The position numbers were made by a program, and so were the translations under genes. Shown here piece by piece: positions 9,404 to 18,263 of a stretch of 64,000 bases of DNA. The DNA lies in assembly GCF_907177275.1 (NCBI RefSeq), contig NZ_CAJSLV010000043.1, forward strand, positions 124,001 through 188,000, written 5' to 3'. Origin of the DNA: Actinacidiphila cocklensis (GTDB lineage: Bacteria > Actinomycetota > Actinomycetes > Streptomycetales > Streptomycetaceae). Every line of letters starts with the position of its first letter. Within the stretch, counting starts at the first letter, position 1. A model generated the notes under the pieces. That model saw only the letters and a program-made list of their open reading frames with translations. It did no database searches and was not told the DNA's origin.

Positions 9404-9434
9404 GCTCGAAAACACGATTCGGGGCGTGACCTGC
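9404..9434 (-). repeat. right copy of 31-nt inverted repeat flanking the protease island
   Basis: Inverted partner of 451-481 (29 of 31 matches). It sits immediately before the N-terminal remnant of an integrase-type transposase, which points to a mobile-element origin. It marks the right edge of the roughly 9-kb segment with the two proteases. The 270 bases between here and the M4 gene hold its promoter region and no gene. Confidence 0.6.
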
Positions 9435-9741
9435 GAACTTCTCCGCCAGAGCAGAGCTCGGACGGCACCTGGGCGGCTGCGCTGCGCAGCCGTGCGGCCA
9501 AGGACGCGGAGGTGCTGGCGCTCCGGCACGAGAACGCGGTGTTGCGGCGTCAGGTCGCGCGGTCCGATACGTCCTCATCTTCATCGAGCACGGCACCAGA
9601 CGCCTCCACCTCGCCGGCATCACCGCCGACCCCACCGTCCGCTGGACCACGCAGCAGCCAGGAACCTCGCCACGACACCGGGATGCCGGATGGACTCACT
9701 ACGCTTCCTGCTCCGGGAGCGCGACTCGAAGTACACCAGGT
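9435..9741 (+). pseudogene. internally deleted integrase-type transposase
   Basis: Two distant parts of one transposase are fused. Codons reading AAKDAEVLALRHENAVLRRQ (the N-terminal helix of the family) run straight into the catalytic core, VLIFIEHGTRRLHLAGITAD and then TTQQARN and LLRERDSKYT. The roughly 120 residues that normally separate them are missing, and the catalytic acidic triad is incomplete. No function is expected. Confidence 0.75.
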
Positions 9742-9850
9742 TCCTTCGACGCCGTTGCTGGTGAGCGCGCACGACCGTGGAATCCGCCCCGATGCCCCAG
9801 TCGATCTCACCGGCGGCATCTGCTGCGGCCTGAACCTGCTGGAGTAGCCC
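9742..9850 (-). pseudogene. IS5-family transposase fragment
   Basis: On the minus strand the codons read LQQVQAAADAAGEIDWGIGAD followed by STVVRAHQ. This is the DDE-core segment of IS5-family transposases; the related element at 38.7-39.6 kb has LEQLQVQADAQGLITWDVSV and STVCRAHQ. Only about 36 residues remain and they abut the truncated plus-strand transposase. From here to 10135 I see no other gene. Confidence 0.65.
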
Positions 9851-10135
9851 ACCATCACCGAGCCGGACACCCTGCAACCTGGGAGTGCTGACCGACGCTC
9901 CGTCGGGTCCTCCCCGCGGGGGGATGCTCCCTTCATCCGGATGAGGACGACGTTCGGTGCCGCGTCCGCCCCGGGGCCGGGGATGCTTCGTGCGCGGCCT
10001 GCGCCGTCGGGGACCCGGGCCGGTCCTCCCCGCACGATCGGGGCGCCCGACTACCCTCCGCGTCCACTAGGACACAAGTGGCGGACACGCATCCGCGGGC
10101 GTGGAATGGAGGTCGGGACGAACGGTGGAGGCGAC

Positions 10136-10996
10136 GTGGGAGTTGTACCGCTGACCGAGATCCTGTCCGGCGCTTTCGAGGAGCGCTACGGCGTACCGGC
10201 AATCAACGTCTTCAACGACCTCACCATGGAGGCCGTGCTCGCGGCTGCGGTGGAGAGGTCCTCGCCGCTGATCGTGCAGACCTCCGTGAAAACGGTGAAG
10301 TCGATCGGCGGCGACGTGCTGTGGGCGATGTGGACCGCTATGACCGCCGGCATCGAGGTGCCGGTCACCCTGCACCTGGACCACTGCCCGGAGCGCGAGG
10401 TGATCAGTGAGTGCCTGCGACTGGGGTGGAACTCGGTGCTCTTCGACGCCTCCAAGCTGCCGGTCGAGGAGAACATGCGGCAGACCGTCGAGGTGGTCGC
10501 GGAGGCCCGTCGGTACGGGGCCGCCGTCGAGGGCGAGATCGAGTCCATCACCGGCGTGGAGGACGACATCGGCAGCGAAACCGCTGCGCAGCAGCAGGAA
10601 CTGGCGGTCGCGCTGGAGTTCCTGCGGACCACGCACGTCGACGTCTTCGCGCCGGCCATCGGCAACGCCCACGGGTCGTACAAGCAGGCGCCGGTGCTCG
10701 ACGCCCAGCGCGTGTCCGACCTGGTGGCGGCGCATCCGGTGCCGATCGCGCTGCACGGCGGCAGCGGACTGTCCGACGACCAGTTCCGCGACCTGATCTC
10801 CCGGGGGTGCGCGAAGGTCAACATCTCGACCGCGCTCAAGGAGACGTTCATGAAGTCCGGCCTGGCCTTCCTCGAATCGGCGGCGGAGCGGCAGAAGTGG
10901 GACCCGCCGTCCCTCTTCCGGTCCGTCCGCCAGGACGTCGTCGACATGACCGGCTCGCTGATGACGCTCTTCGGCAGCGCCGGCCGGGCGGGTTGA
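10136..10996 (+). CDS. class II ketose-bisphosphate aldolase
   Basis: Zinc-dependent aldolase of the fructose/tagatose-bisphosphate type, which reversibly splits a ketose bisphosphate into dihydroxyacetone phosphate and an aldehyde phosphate. Metal and catalytic motifs are all present: HLDHCPE, VEGEIESITG, IGNAHGSYK and ALHGGSGLSDD, then AKVNIST, which binds the phosphate. The GTG at 10136 (GGAGG four bases upstream, protein 286 aa) gives the family's usual N-terminus. An in-frame ATG at 10106 is possible and longer frames are not credible. It is the first gene of a four-gene operon with a CbbY-like phosphatase three bases downstream, then DhaL and DhaK, so it probably serves catabolism of an unusual ketose rather than central glycolysis. 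The substrate cannot be read from the sequence. Confidence 0.9.
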   Translation: MGVVPLTEILSGAFEERYGVPAINVFNDLTMEAVLAAAVERSSPLIVQTSVKTVKSIGGDVLWAMWTAMTAGIEVPVTLHLDHCPEREVISECLRLGWNSVLFDASKLPVEENMRQTVEVVAEARRYGAAVEGEIESITGVEDDIGSETAAQQQELAVALEFLRTTHVDVFAPAIGNAHGSYKQAPVLDAQRVSDLVAAHPVPIALHGGSGLSDDQFRDLISRGCAKVNISTALKETFMKSGLAFLESAAERQKWDPPSLFRSVRQDVVDMTGSLMTLFGSAGRAG

Positions 10997-10999
10997 ACC

Positions 11000-11842
11000 G
11001 TGCCCGTACTGGTGTTCGACTGCGACGGCGTGCTCGCCGACACCGAGCGCTACGGCCATCTGCCGGCGTTCAACCAGACGTTCGAGGAGTTCGGCCTGCC
11101 GGTCCGGTGGAGCGACGAGGAGTACGCGGAGAAGGTGAAGGTGGGCGGCGGCAAGGAGCGGATGCGGCGGTTGCTGACGCCGGAGTTCGTCGCCGCCGCC
11201 GGTCTGCCCGACGACCCGGAAGCGCTGGCCGAGCAGGTCGCCCGCTGGCACCGGCGCAAGACCGAGATCTACACCGCGATCATCCGCAGCGGGGCCATCC
11301 CGCCCCGGGACGGCGTGCGGCGGATCGCCGCGGCGGCGCGGCAGGCCGGGTGGACGCTCGCGGTCGCCTCCACCTCCGCGGAGGCGTCGGTGCGCAGCGT
11401 CCTCAACCTGGCCATGGGGCCCGAACTGGCCGCGGCCTTCAGCGTGTTCGCCGGTGACGTGGTCCCGCGCAAGAAGCCGGCCCCGGACATCTACGTCCAC
11501 GCCGTCCAGCAGCTGGGCGTCGCCCCTGCGGACGCCGTCGCGATCGAGGACAGCCGCAACGGGATGCTGGCGGCGCTCGCCGCCGGGCTGACCTGCGCCG
11601 TCACCACCAGTGCCTACACCGGCGAGGAGGACTTCACCGGGGCGGCGCTGGTGGTCACGTCGCTGGGCGACCCGCCGCCGGAGGAGACCGTCACCCGCGT
11701 GCTGCGCGATCCGCTGGGCACGCACCCGGGCCCGTGGGTGGAGTTCGCGGACCTGGCCGCCCTGCTCACCGCCGGCGCCGATCCGTCGGCAGCCGATGCC
11801 GGCGGATCCGATCCGCCCGGCTCCGGTTCCCGCCGGAACTGA
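11000..11842 (+). CDS. CbbY-like HAD-superfamily phosphatase
   Basis: Haloacid-dehalogenase-type phosphohydrolase, 280 residues, from a GTG three bases after the aldolase stop. Motif I is FDCDGVLADTE (nucleophile Asp and acid/base Asp). The helical cap begins GHLPAFNQTFEEFGLP, typical of the CbbY group, whose characterised members remove a phosphate from xylulose-1,5-bisphosphate. Motif II is VASTSA, motif III is the KKPAPDIY lysine, and motif IV is IEDSRNG. No RuBisCO genes are visible here, so the role is probably removal of a phosphate from a ketose bisphosphate made or used by the adjacent aldolase and kinase. The C-terminal 30 residues (Ala/Asp/Pro/Ser-rich) are an untypical tail. Confidence 0.9.
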   Translation: MPVLVFDCDGVLADTERYGHLPAFNQTFEEFGLPVRWSDEEYAEKVKVGGGKERMRRLLTPEFVAAAGLPDDPEALAEQVARWHRRKTEIYTAIIRSGAIPPRDGVRRIAAAARQAGWTLAVASTSAEASVRSVLNLAMGPELAAAFSVFAGDVVPRKKPAPDIYVHAVQQLGVAPADAVAIEDSRNGMLAALAAGLTCAVTTSAYTGEEDFTGAALVVTSLGDPPPEETVTRVLRDPLGTHPGPWVEFADLAALLTAGADPSAADAGGSDPPGSGSRRN

Positions 11843-11868
11843 CGCCGCGCCAGTCAGGAGAGCCAGCC

Positions 11869-12522
11869 ATGCCATCGACGCCGACATCCGCAGCGGACCT
11901 CGCCTTCGTCGTCCGCACCATCGCGCAGACCGCAGTCGACAACGAGAAGGCGTTCGGGGACCTCGACGCCGTCGCGGGCGATGGCGACTTCGGCTTCTCG
12001 CTCGCCCGCGGCTTCGAGATCGTGCTCGCCGACTGGGACACCCTCGACGAGGGTTCGCCGGCCGATTTCCTCAAGAAGATCGCCCTGGTGATCTCCAAAC
12101 GGGTGGGCGGGACCTCGGGCCCGCTGTGGGGCACCGCCTTCCTGCGCGCCGCGGCCGCCGTCAAGGACCGGCCGGAGCTGTCCGGTTCGGACACGGTGGC
12201 GATGCTGCGGGCCGCGGTCGAGGGGATCAAGGCGCGCGGCAAGTCCGATCTCGGCGACAAGACGCTGCTGGACGCGCTGATCCCGATGACCGATGCGCTG
12301 GAGCAGCGGCTGGCCGGCGGCGAGCCGGCCACGGCCGCACAGCTCGCGTCCCTCGCCGCGTCGACGGCACGCGCCGCGGCCGACGCGACAACACCCATGC
12401 AGGCACGACGCGGTCGGCAGAGCTACACCGGGGAGCGCAGTATCGGCTCGCCGGACCCGGGCGCGGTGGCCGTCGCGGTCATGGCGGAGCGCGTCGCCGC
12501 CGAGTGGGACGCGCGCGACTGA
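11869..12522 (+). CDS. dhaL: dihydroxyacetone kinase subunit DhaL (ADP/ATP-binding)
   Basis: Nucleotide-binding subunit of a two-component DAK-type kinase, 217 residues. The Mg-binding Asp cluster is in AVAGDGDFGFSLARGF, and the phosphate loop is GGTSGPLWGTAF. GKSDLGDKTLLDAL and PGAVAVAVM match the family's C-terminal half. Phe replaces the usual His in GDGDHG, which is not a metal ligand. ATG 11869 has AGGAG eight bases upstream; it starts 26 bases after the phosphatase gene. The order DhaL before DhaK, and the absence of a DhaM phosphotransferase gene in the window, leave the phosphoryl donor (ATP or a PTS protein encoded elsewhere) open. Confidence 0.9.
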   Translation: MPSTPTSAADLAFVVRTIAQTAVDNEKAFGDLDAVAGDGDFGFSLARGFEIVLADWDTLDEGSPADFLKKIALVISKRVGGTSGPLWGTAFLRAAAAVKDRPELSGSDTVAMLRAAVEGIKARGKSDLGDKTLLDALIPMTDALEQRLAGGEPATAAQLASLAASTARAAADATTPMQARRGRQSYTGERSIGSPDPGAVAVAVMAERVAAEWDARD

Positions 12523-12598
12523 CCGCGGGCGCCGGCACGGGCATCCGGCCCGGCGCCCCGCACCCGGCGGCTCGGACACGACCTTGAGGAGCGACAGT

Positions 12599-13594
12599 AT
12601 GAAGAAGTTCGTCAACGACCCGAAGGACTACGTCTCGGAGATGCTGGAGGGTCTGGCCCTGGCCAACCCCGACACGCTGAAGTACGTCCCCGAGTACAAC
12701 CTGATCATGCGTGCCGACGCCCCGCAGGAGAACAAGGTCTCCATCGTCCAGGGGTCCGGCTCCGGGCACGAGCCGGCACACGTCATGACTGTCGGCAAGG
12801 GGATGCTCGACGCCGCCTGTCCCGGCGACGTGTTCTCCGCGCCGCCGACCGACTTCGTGTACGAGACGGTGAAACTGGTCGCCTCCCCGAAGGGCGTCCT
12901 GCTGCTGGTCAACAACTACACCGGCGACCGGATGGCCTTCGAGATGGCGCAGGAGCTGTCGGAGGCCGAGGGGGTCGCCGTCCGCACCCTCTTCATCGAC
13001 GACGATGTGGCCGTGCAGGACTCGACGTACACCGTCGGCCGCCGCGGCGTGGCCGGCAACTTCTTCGTCATGAAGGCCGTCGGCGCGGCCGCCGAGCGGG
13101 GCGCGGACCTCGACGAGGTGCACCGGATCGGCGAGAAGGTCAACTCCGTGACCCGCACCATGGGCATGGCGCTGACCGCCTGCACGCCGCCGGCAAAGGG
13201 CTCCCCGCTGTTCGACCTGCCGGACGACGCCGTCGAGATGGGCGTCGGCATCCACGGCGAGCCCGGCCGCAAGCGGGAGAAGCTCCAGCCGGCGGACGCG
13301 ATGGTGGGCGAACTGGTCAGCGCGGTCGTGGACGACCTGCCGTACACCTCGGGCGACGGCGTCGCGTTGATGGTCAACGGCCTCGGCGGCACACCGATCG
13401 GCGAGCTCTACCTGGTCTACGGGCGGGCCCACAAGCAGCTGGTGGAGCGCGGCATCGAGATCCGCCGCAGTTACGTGGGCGAGTACTGCACCTCGCTCGA
13501 CATGGCGGGCGCCTCCGTCACGCTGGTCCGGCTGGACGACGAGATCTCCGACCTGCTGGCCGACCCGGCCGAGATCCCGATCCGCGTGTTCTGA
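12599..13594 (+). CDS. dhaK: dihydroxyacetone kinase subunit DhaK (substrate-binding)
   Basis: Substrate-binding subunit of a DAK-type kinase, 331 residues. GSGSGHEPAH is the hallmark loop. His219 in GIHGEPG corresponds to the His218 that forms a hemiaminal bond with the ketone in E. coli DhaK, and GDGVALMVNGLGGTP is present. The loop before HEPAH reads IVQGSGSG instead of the common SGGGSG, so this is a divergent clade and may prefer a ketose other than dihydroxyacetone. ATG 12599 follows a GAGGAG about seven bases upstream. It is the last gene of the operon and is followed by a hairpin. Confidence 0.9.
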   Translation: MKKFVNDPKDYVSEMLEGLALANPDTLKYVPEYNLIMRADAPQENKVSIVQGSGSGHEPAHVMTVGKGMLDAACPGDVFSAPPTDFVYETVKLVASPKGVLLLVNNYTGDRMAFEMAQELSEAEGVAVRTLFIDDDVAVQDSTYTVGRRGVAGNFFVMKAVGAAAERGADLDEVHRIGEKVNSVTRTMGMALTACTPPAKGSPLFDLPDDAVEMGVGIHGEPGRKREKLQPADAMVGELVSAVVDDLPYTSGDGVALMVNGLGGTPIGELYLVYGRAHKQLVERGIEIRRSYVGEYCTSLDMAGASVTLVRLDDEISDLLADPAEIPIRVF

Positions 13595-13623
13595 CCGCCC
13601 GGCCGCGACACGCGGAGGCACAC

Positions 13624-13649
13624 CCGGGCGGCCGTGACCGGCCGCCCGG
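13624..13649 (+). terminator. hairpin ending the aldolase-kinase operon
   Basis: A 10-bp perfect stem (13624-13633 with 13640-13649) and 6-nt loop, 30 bases after the dhaK stop codon. Confidence 0.75.
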
Positions 13650-13934
13650 CCAGGGCGACTCCGGCGGCCAGGTACGTCGCAGGCCCGAACCCTGCGTCGT
13701 GGACGCCGATCCCCGGCGGACTTATCAACGAGCACCAGATCGCCATCTGACAGCGCGACAAACCCGCAGCACCGCAGCGGAAATTCTATTTTTGAGCCCC
13801 ACACAGGCAGGTGAGCAGGCCGAGCCGCCCGCTCGCGGGGAAGAAGATCCCTTGTCGCCGGGAGAACGGCGCCATAAGGTGTGGCCACGTTGATGTGATC
13901 ATGTTCGGTTCCGCCGCATCGTTCAGGAGTGCAC
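13650..13934. other. intergenic region upstream of M1 peptidase
   Basis: No gene recognised. It contains a short AT-rich patch at about 13780-13795 (GGAAATTCTATTTTTGAG) and must hold the promoter of the M1 peptidase gene. I could not single out convincing -10 and -35 boxes. Confidence 0.4.
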
Positions 13935-15380
13935 GTGCTCGCTGCCCACGGAGAGGCCATCCCCGCCCGCCCGCGCTGGAGGACCGCCCGGACCCGATAC
14001 CTGGGCATCGCCGTGGCGGTCCTCGCGACCTCCCTGGCCCTGACGGCCGAGAGCCCCGCCGTGGCCGCGGGCACGGACGGCCTCGGCGCACCGGGCCAGG
14101 GCGACCCGTACTTCCCGCTCGCCGGGAACGGCGGCTATACCACCGCGCACTACGATCTGGACCTCGCCTACGACCCGGCCACCCGGCGGCTGGACGCCAC
14201 CGAAGCCCTCACCGCCCGCGCCACCCAGCAGCTGACCAGGTTCGACCTCGACCTGTCCGGGCTGACAGTGCGCAGCGTACGGGTGAACGGACGGACGGCC
14301 CGGTGGACGCGTGCGGGACAGGAACTCGTCATCACCCCCCGCAAGTCGCTCCGGAAGGGGGAGAGCTTCCGCGTCGACCTCTCCTACGGCGGCGTGCCCG
14401 AGACCGTCACCGACCCGGACGGCTCCCCGGACGGCTGGATACCCACCGACGACGGGGCCTTCGTCGCGGGTGAGCCGCAGGGCGCCATGTCCTGGTTCGC
14501 CGCTGACAACGACCCGGTGGACAAGGCGTCGTACACCTTCGCGATCACCGTGCCGGCCGGATACACGGCGGTCGCCAACGGCGTGCTGACGTCGCAGCGG
14601 ACCACGCGGGGCAAGACCACCTTCCGCTGGCGGCAGGCCGAGCCGATGGCCTCCTATCTCGCCACCGCCACGGTCGGGAAGTTCAACGTCCAGCGGTACA
14701 CCACCGCCTCGGGCATCCCCGTCTACAACGCGGTGGATCCCCGCGAGGCGGCCGACGCCGCCCCGGCACTGGCCCAGATCCCGGCGATCCTCGACTGGGA
14801 GAGCAACCTCTTCGGCCGGTACCCCTTCTCTGCGGCCGGCGCGATCGTCGACCAGGCGCCGGACGTCGGCTACGCGCTGGAGACGCAGACCCGCCCGATC
14901 TACGACCGGGCGCCGGACGTCGGCACGGTCGTCCACGAGACCGCGCACCAGTGGTTCGGCGACTCCGTGAGCCTGACCAGCTGGCAGGACATCTGGCTCA
15001 ACGAGGGCTTCGCCACCTACACGGAGTGGCTCTGGGAGGAGCAGCACGGCGGGCAGAGTACCCAGGCCACGTTCGACGGCTACTACGCCCGCCCGGCCAC
15101 CAGCAGCCTGTGGGCCTTTCCGACCGGCGATCCCGGCGAGGGGGCGAACATCTTCGCCTCGCCCGTCTACACCCGTGGCGCGATGACCCTGCAGAAGCTG
15201 CGTACGGCCGTCGGCGACGCCCACTTCTTCAGCATCCTCAAGACCTGGGCCGGCAGCCACCGCTACGGCAACGGAACCACCGCTCAGTTCATCGCGCTCA
15301 GCGAGAAGGTGTCCGGCAGGAAGCTCGGCGACCTCTTCCACACCTGGCTCTACACCGCGGGCAAGCCCGCCCAGCCGTAG
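13935..15380 (+). CDS. secreted M1-family aminopeptidase
   Basis: Zinc aminopeptidase of the gluzincin M1 family, 481 residues. GTG 13935 is chosen because AGGAG lies five bases before it; the GTG at 13929 overlaps that site. A signal peptide follows (RYLGIAVAVLATSLALTAES, then PAVAA). The N-terminal beta domain (about 50-230) leads to the catalytic domain with His334-Glu335-Thr-Ala-His338 and Glu357 in WLNEGFATYTEW, the canonical HExxH-x18-E spacing. The exopeptidase motif is degenerate: QGAMSWF lies at the usual GAMEN position. The C-terminal helical domain of full-length M1 enzymes is missing, as in other short actinobacterial secreted members. It is monocistronic and followed by a hairpin. 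Confidence 0.92.
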   Translation: MLAAHGEAIPARPRWRTARTRYLGIAVAVLATSLALTAESPAVAAGTDGLGAPGQGDPYFPLAGNGGYTTAHYDLDLAYDPATRRLDATEALTARATQQLTRFDLDLSGLTVRSVRVNGRTARWTRAGQELVITPRKSLRKGESFRVDLSYGGVPETVTDPDGSPDGWIPTDDGAFVAGEPQGAMSWFAADNDPVDKASYTFAITVPAGYTAVANGVLTSQRTTRGKTTFRWRQAEPMASYLATATVGKFNVQRYTTASGIPVYNAVDPREAADAAPALAQIPAILDWESNLFGRYPFSAAGAIVDQAPDVGYALETQTRPIYDRAPDVGTVVHETAHQWFGDSVSLTSWQDIWLNEGFATYTEWLWEEQHGGQSTQATFDGYYARPATSSLWAFPTGDPGEGANIFASPVYTRGAMTLQKLRTAVGDAHFFSILKTWAGSHRYGNGTTAQFIALSEKVSGRKLGDLFHTWLYTAGKPAQP

Positions 15381-15414
15381 TCCGGGGCACTCCCCACGGC
15401 GCCGACGGGCGCAC

Positions 15415-15445
15415 GAGCCGCAGCCGGCCCGACCGGCTGCGGCTC
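15415..15445 (+). terminator. hairpin downstream of M1 peptidase
   Basis: A 13-bp perfect stem (15415-15427 with 15433-15445) and 5-nt loop, extended outward with one bulge; 34 bases after the stop codon. Confidence 0.8.
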
Positions 15446-15456
15446 GCGTGCTTGCC

Positions 15457-15483
15457 ACCCTGTCCCTGCCGAGAACCTCATCC
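15457..15483. repeat. 27-nt exact repeat, copy 1
   Basis: A 27-nt sequence beginning ACCCTGTCCCTGCCGAG is identical to 51491-51517, where it marks the point at which a toxin-tail reading frame is cut. The remaining 15484-15696 stretch carries no recognised gene. Such exact dispersed copies are probably ends or remnants of one mobile element. Confidence 0.6.
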
Positions 15484-15696
15484 ATCCTGGTCAGGGCCGG
15501 TGCCCGTGAACTCCGCGCTGTCGCATCCCAGACTGGCCTGGCGCAACGCGTCCTTCGGGAGCCGGTGGAGCAGTGCTGGCAGGAACGCCCGATCACCCGC
15601 CGGCACGCCGCCCGGCCGCTCGGGTGTCAGGTGACCTGTCGGCAGGCGGCGGGCACGGCCGCTTTCACTGTCATTGGCTCCGCGTATGGTCTGCGC

Positions 15697-17061
15697 ATGG
15701 TTGATCAGAGCCCCCCCTTGTCATCGGTATGCGATTTCGCGACCTGGGAGCCCGTGCTCCGGCTCATGCTGGCGGACGACGCAGAGCGGCGTGCAGCCCG
15801 GTCGGCCCGTGTGGCAGGACGCATCAGTCGATCCGGATGGAGCCTTGCCCATCCGGGACCCATGTCGTCGACAGCGCGGATCGCGGTGGAGAACATACAG
15901 AGGGCGCTCGGGCGCGGCGGAGTCCAGGAGATCGCATTCAGGGCGGAGGCCCAACCGGACGGACGGACCACGCTCGGTCTGGTCTGGCCGAGCCCGGTTG
16001 TGGAACCGGCTCACGGCTACCCGGACCTGGGGGTGCTCGTCCTGGCTGATGGCTCCCTTCCCGCACCCTGGCTCCGCCGCCCCGATCCGGTGCCCGGGGC
16101 GGTACCGGCACCATCGGTGGACCTGGAGTTGCTGGAGTGGACGCTCCGCGAACGGTTGCCCGACACCATCGGCGCGACGGAAGAGGAGATCGCTGCCGCC
16201 GAAGCGCGCCTCGGTGTCACCCTGTCCGATGAGCTCAAGGTGCTCTACCGGGTGACACGAGTGGACTGGGGCCACGACTTCGAGACGGCGAAACGCTTCG
16301 ACGAGGCGGTCGGCTGCGAGATCTTCGGCTTGGAACACCTGTTCAGCATCGACGCGGCGCCCCGTTTCCCGGGCTGGGACCTCGGCGCGACGGATGCGAT
16401 CTGCACCCTGCCCGACGCCGCAGTGCAGGGCCTGGGCGGCTCACCGGGCTGGATCGGCTTCGGCGGCAACGGCGGCGACGCGTTCGCAGTCGACCTGACC
16501 CCCGGCCCGCGCGGGCACTTCGGGCAGATCATCGTGGTCCATCGCGCGCAGAGCCTCGGTGCCGAGCTCGTGGCCGATTCCCTCACCGATTTCGTTCTGG
16601 GCCGGGTACAGGAGGAACGCCGCGACCGCCGCGGAGACGAGCTTCCGGCCGTGGCCAGGGTCGGCACCGGATACCTTGAGACGATCCAGGCCGCCGCCCA
16701 TCCCGCCCTGGAAGTCCTGTCCCTCGGCGCCCGGGACGGCGCGCCGTTCAACCTCGCGCCTGTCGCCGGGCTGCCCCACCTGCGCACCCTCACCGCCATG
16801 CCCGGCACACTGGCCGACCCCCTGGAGGTCGCCGGGCTCACCGCACTGGAGTTCCTGGCCCTCGGCGTGCAGGAATGGCGTGTCCTCCTGAACGCCGGAG
16901 CCGTCCCGCGCACTCTGAAAGCCGCAGCCATCAAGGTGCGGCACCAGGACCACCTGCCCGTCGCGGCCATCGCCAACGAGATCCTGGCCCTTTGGGACCG
17001 GCCCCAGATCGTACAAACGCTCCTTGAGGGAGATCTCGGCCCCGCGGCCTACGGACTTTGA
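15697..17061 (+). CDS. SMI1/KNR4 (SUKH) family protein
   Basis: Cytoplasmic protein of 454 residues with a SUKH-type domain in the middle (about 145-290): a helix EEEIAAAEARLGVTLSDELK, then LYRVTRVDWG, and later GWIGFGGNGGDAFAVDLTP, the usual SUKH hallmarks. The C-terminal third (about 310-450) has repeated strand-helix units that look leucine-rich (LEVLSLGARDG, LEFLALGVQEW). SUKH proteins are a large class of immunity proteins for polymorphic toxins, but long actinobacterial versions of this layout are often found alone. ATG 15697 is chosen because the longer open frame crosses the repeat and has no Shine-Dalgarno site. No toxin gene is adjacent, so it may be an orphan immunity gene. Confidence 0.8.
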   Translation: MVDQSPPLSSVCDFATWEPVLRLMLADDAERRAARSARVAGRISRSGWSLAHPGPMSSTARIAVENIQRALGRGGVQEIAFRAEAQPDGRTTLGLVWPSPVVEPAHGYPDLGVLVLADGSLPAPWLRRPDPVPGAVPAPSVDLELLEWTLRERLPDTIGATEEEIAAAEARLGVTLSDELKVLYRVTRVDWGHDFETAKRFDEAVGCEIFGLEHLFSIDAAPRFPGWDLGATDAICTLPDAAVQGLGGSPGWIGFGGNGGDAFAVDLTPGPRGHFGQIIVVHRAQSLGAELVADSLTDFVLGRVQEERRDRRGDELPAVARVGTGYLETIQAAAHPALEVLSLGARDGAPFNLAPVAGLPHLRTLTAMPGTLADPLEVAGLTALEFLALGVQEWRVLLNAGAVPRTLKAAAIKVRHQDHLPVAAIANEILALWDRPQIVQTLLEGDLGPAAYGL

Positions 17062-17249
17062 ACTCGTGATGTCAGATGGTCCGTGCTGGTCTCCGGGCCG
17101 CGGACAGGTGCTGATCAGTCCAGCACCCGCACTACGTTCTGCGCGACTACGCCGCCGTGGCGGAATGCCTCCGCGGAAGCAGCCCCCAGCGCCCCTTCGT
17201 CCTGTGCCTCGTGCGCTGTGCCCACCCATTCGCATGCGCAGCGGGCTGC

Positions 17250-17530
17250 TCGGCGAGCTTGGTCAGGCTCCAGGTGGAGAACGCGGCGATCTTCCAGTCG
17301 GCGGGGGACGTCCGGGCAATCAGGCAGATGCTTTCGCGCACCTGATCACTGATCGTGCTGGGTCGTCCCCCGCTCCATTTTGGGTCCAGCGCGTCGAACC
17401 CCCGCTCGTTGAACGCGTGGATGACATCGCGTACATAGTCCTCGCTGACGTGCAGCAACGAGGTGATTCCCGCACCGCTTGGCACTGCGCGGGCATCAGC
17501 ACGACGATCGCGCGCCGCAGCCTGAGGTGG
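17250..17530 (-). pseudogene. IS630-family transposase N-terminal relic
   Basis: The minus strand encodes LRRAIVVLMPAQCQAV in one frame, then HVSEDYVRDVIHAFNERGF, GGRPSTI and FSTWSLTKLAE in the next. This is the paired helix-turn-helix region of IS630 transposases, with a frameshift near 17480. The DDE domain that should follow is gone. It borders a second, different IS630 relic. Confidence 0.75.
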
Positions 17531-17552
17531 CCATGCCCTCTTCGTCCGGCGC

Positions 17553-18067
17553 TTGGTTCTTAACTTTTGAGATCGTGAGCAACCCGTTCCTCGGGTTCTC
17601 CCAGACAATGCGGCCCTTGGGAGCCGTCGACGAGCTCGGGGCGGTACGGATCCTCTTGAGTCGACGTCTCACGGCTCGGGTGATTTCAGTGAGGTCCGCG
17701 GCGCCGAGGTTGCCGATCTCGCCTTTGACCAGCGACCAGATGCCCTCCTGCGGCTTGAGGTCGGGGTCCCCCGCTGATCGGCCCACCCGTGGGCCGGCGG
17801 ACCGCGCTCCAACTCCCGCTCCAGTCTGGCGATCTGGCCCTCGCTGAGCCGGGACCGCCCCGGAGAGCCCTTCGATAACACCCCCGCCCGGCCGCACTCG
17901 CACCAGGCCCGACGCCACCGCTCCACCGACCGCTCGCTCACCCGCAGCGCTGCAGCGACCTCCCCGTTCCTCTGCCCGGCCTCGAAGCGCTCCACCGTCT
18001 GTAGCCGTAACCGCCCCCGATTGCCCCTGTGCACGTGGGTCAGACCACCGCCCTGTGCGTACCTCAT
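17553..18067 (-). pseudogene. internally deleted IS630-family transposase
   Basis: A good N-terminus starts with ATG at 18067 and has the HTH motif AAALRVSERSVERWRRAW followed by HGWADQR. Near 17780 the frame shifts directly into the far C-terminus (LKPQEGIWSLVKGEIGNL, then RRRLKRI), so the catalytic core between them is deleted. It is not functional. The 196 bases between here and the next gene hold nothing recognisable. Confidence 0.75.
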
Positions 18068-18263
18068 ATCCCCAGAGCTACCGGCGCCAGCCTGCGGCTG
18101 TCAGACGAACGGCCCCGGCATCACCCAATCAAGTGCGGTAGCGGGCAGCACTGAGTGACCCTCTGTTGCCTCGGCACGGAAAGTGATCCAGAACCACATT
18201 CACGGAACGTTGACAGGTGCCATCGAGTGGCTGTCGTCTCCTTGGCCAGGTTCTGGATGTCGC

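Noticed and set aside
9941..10135. Longer N-terminus for the aldolase
   Set aside because: The extra 65 residues are Pro/Arg-rich, without a binding site, and absent from the family; GTG 10136 fits.
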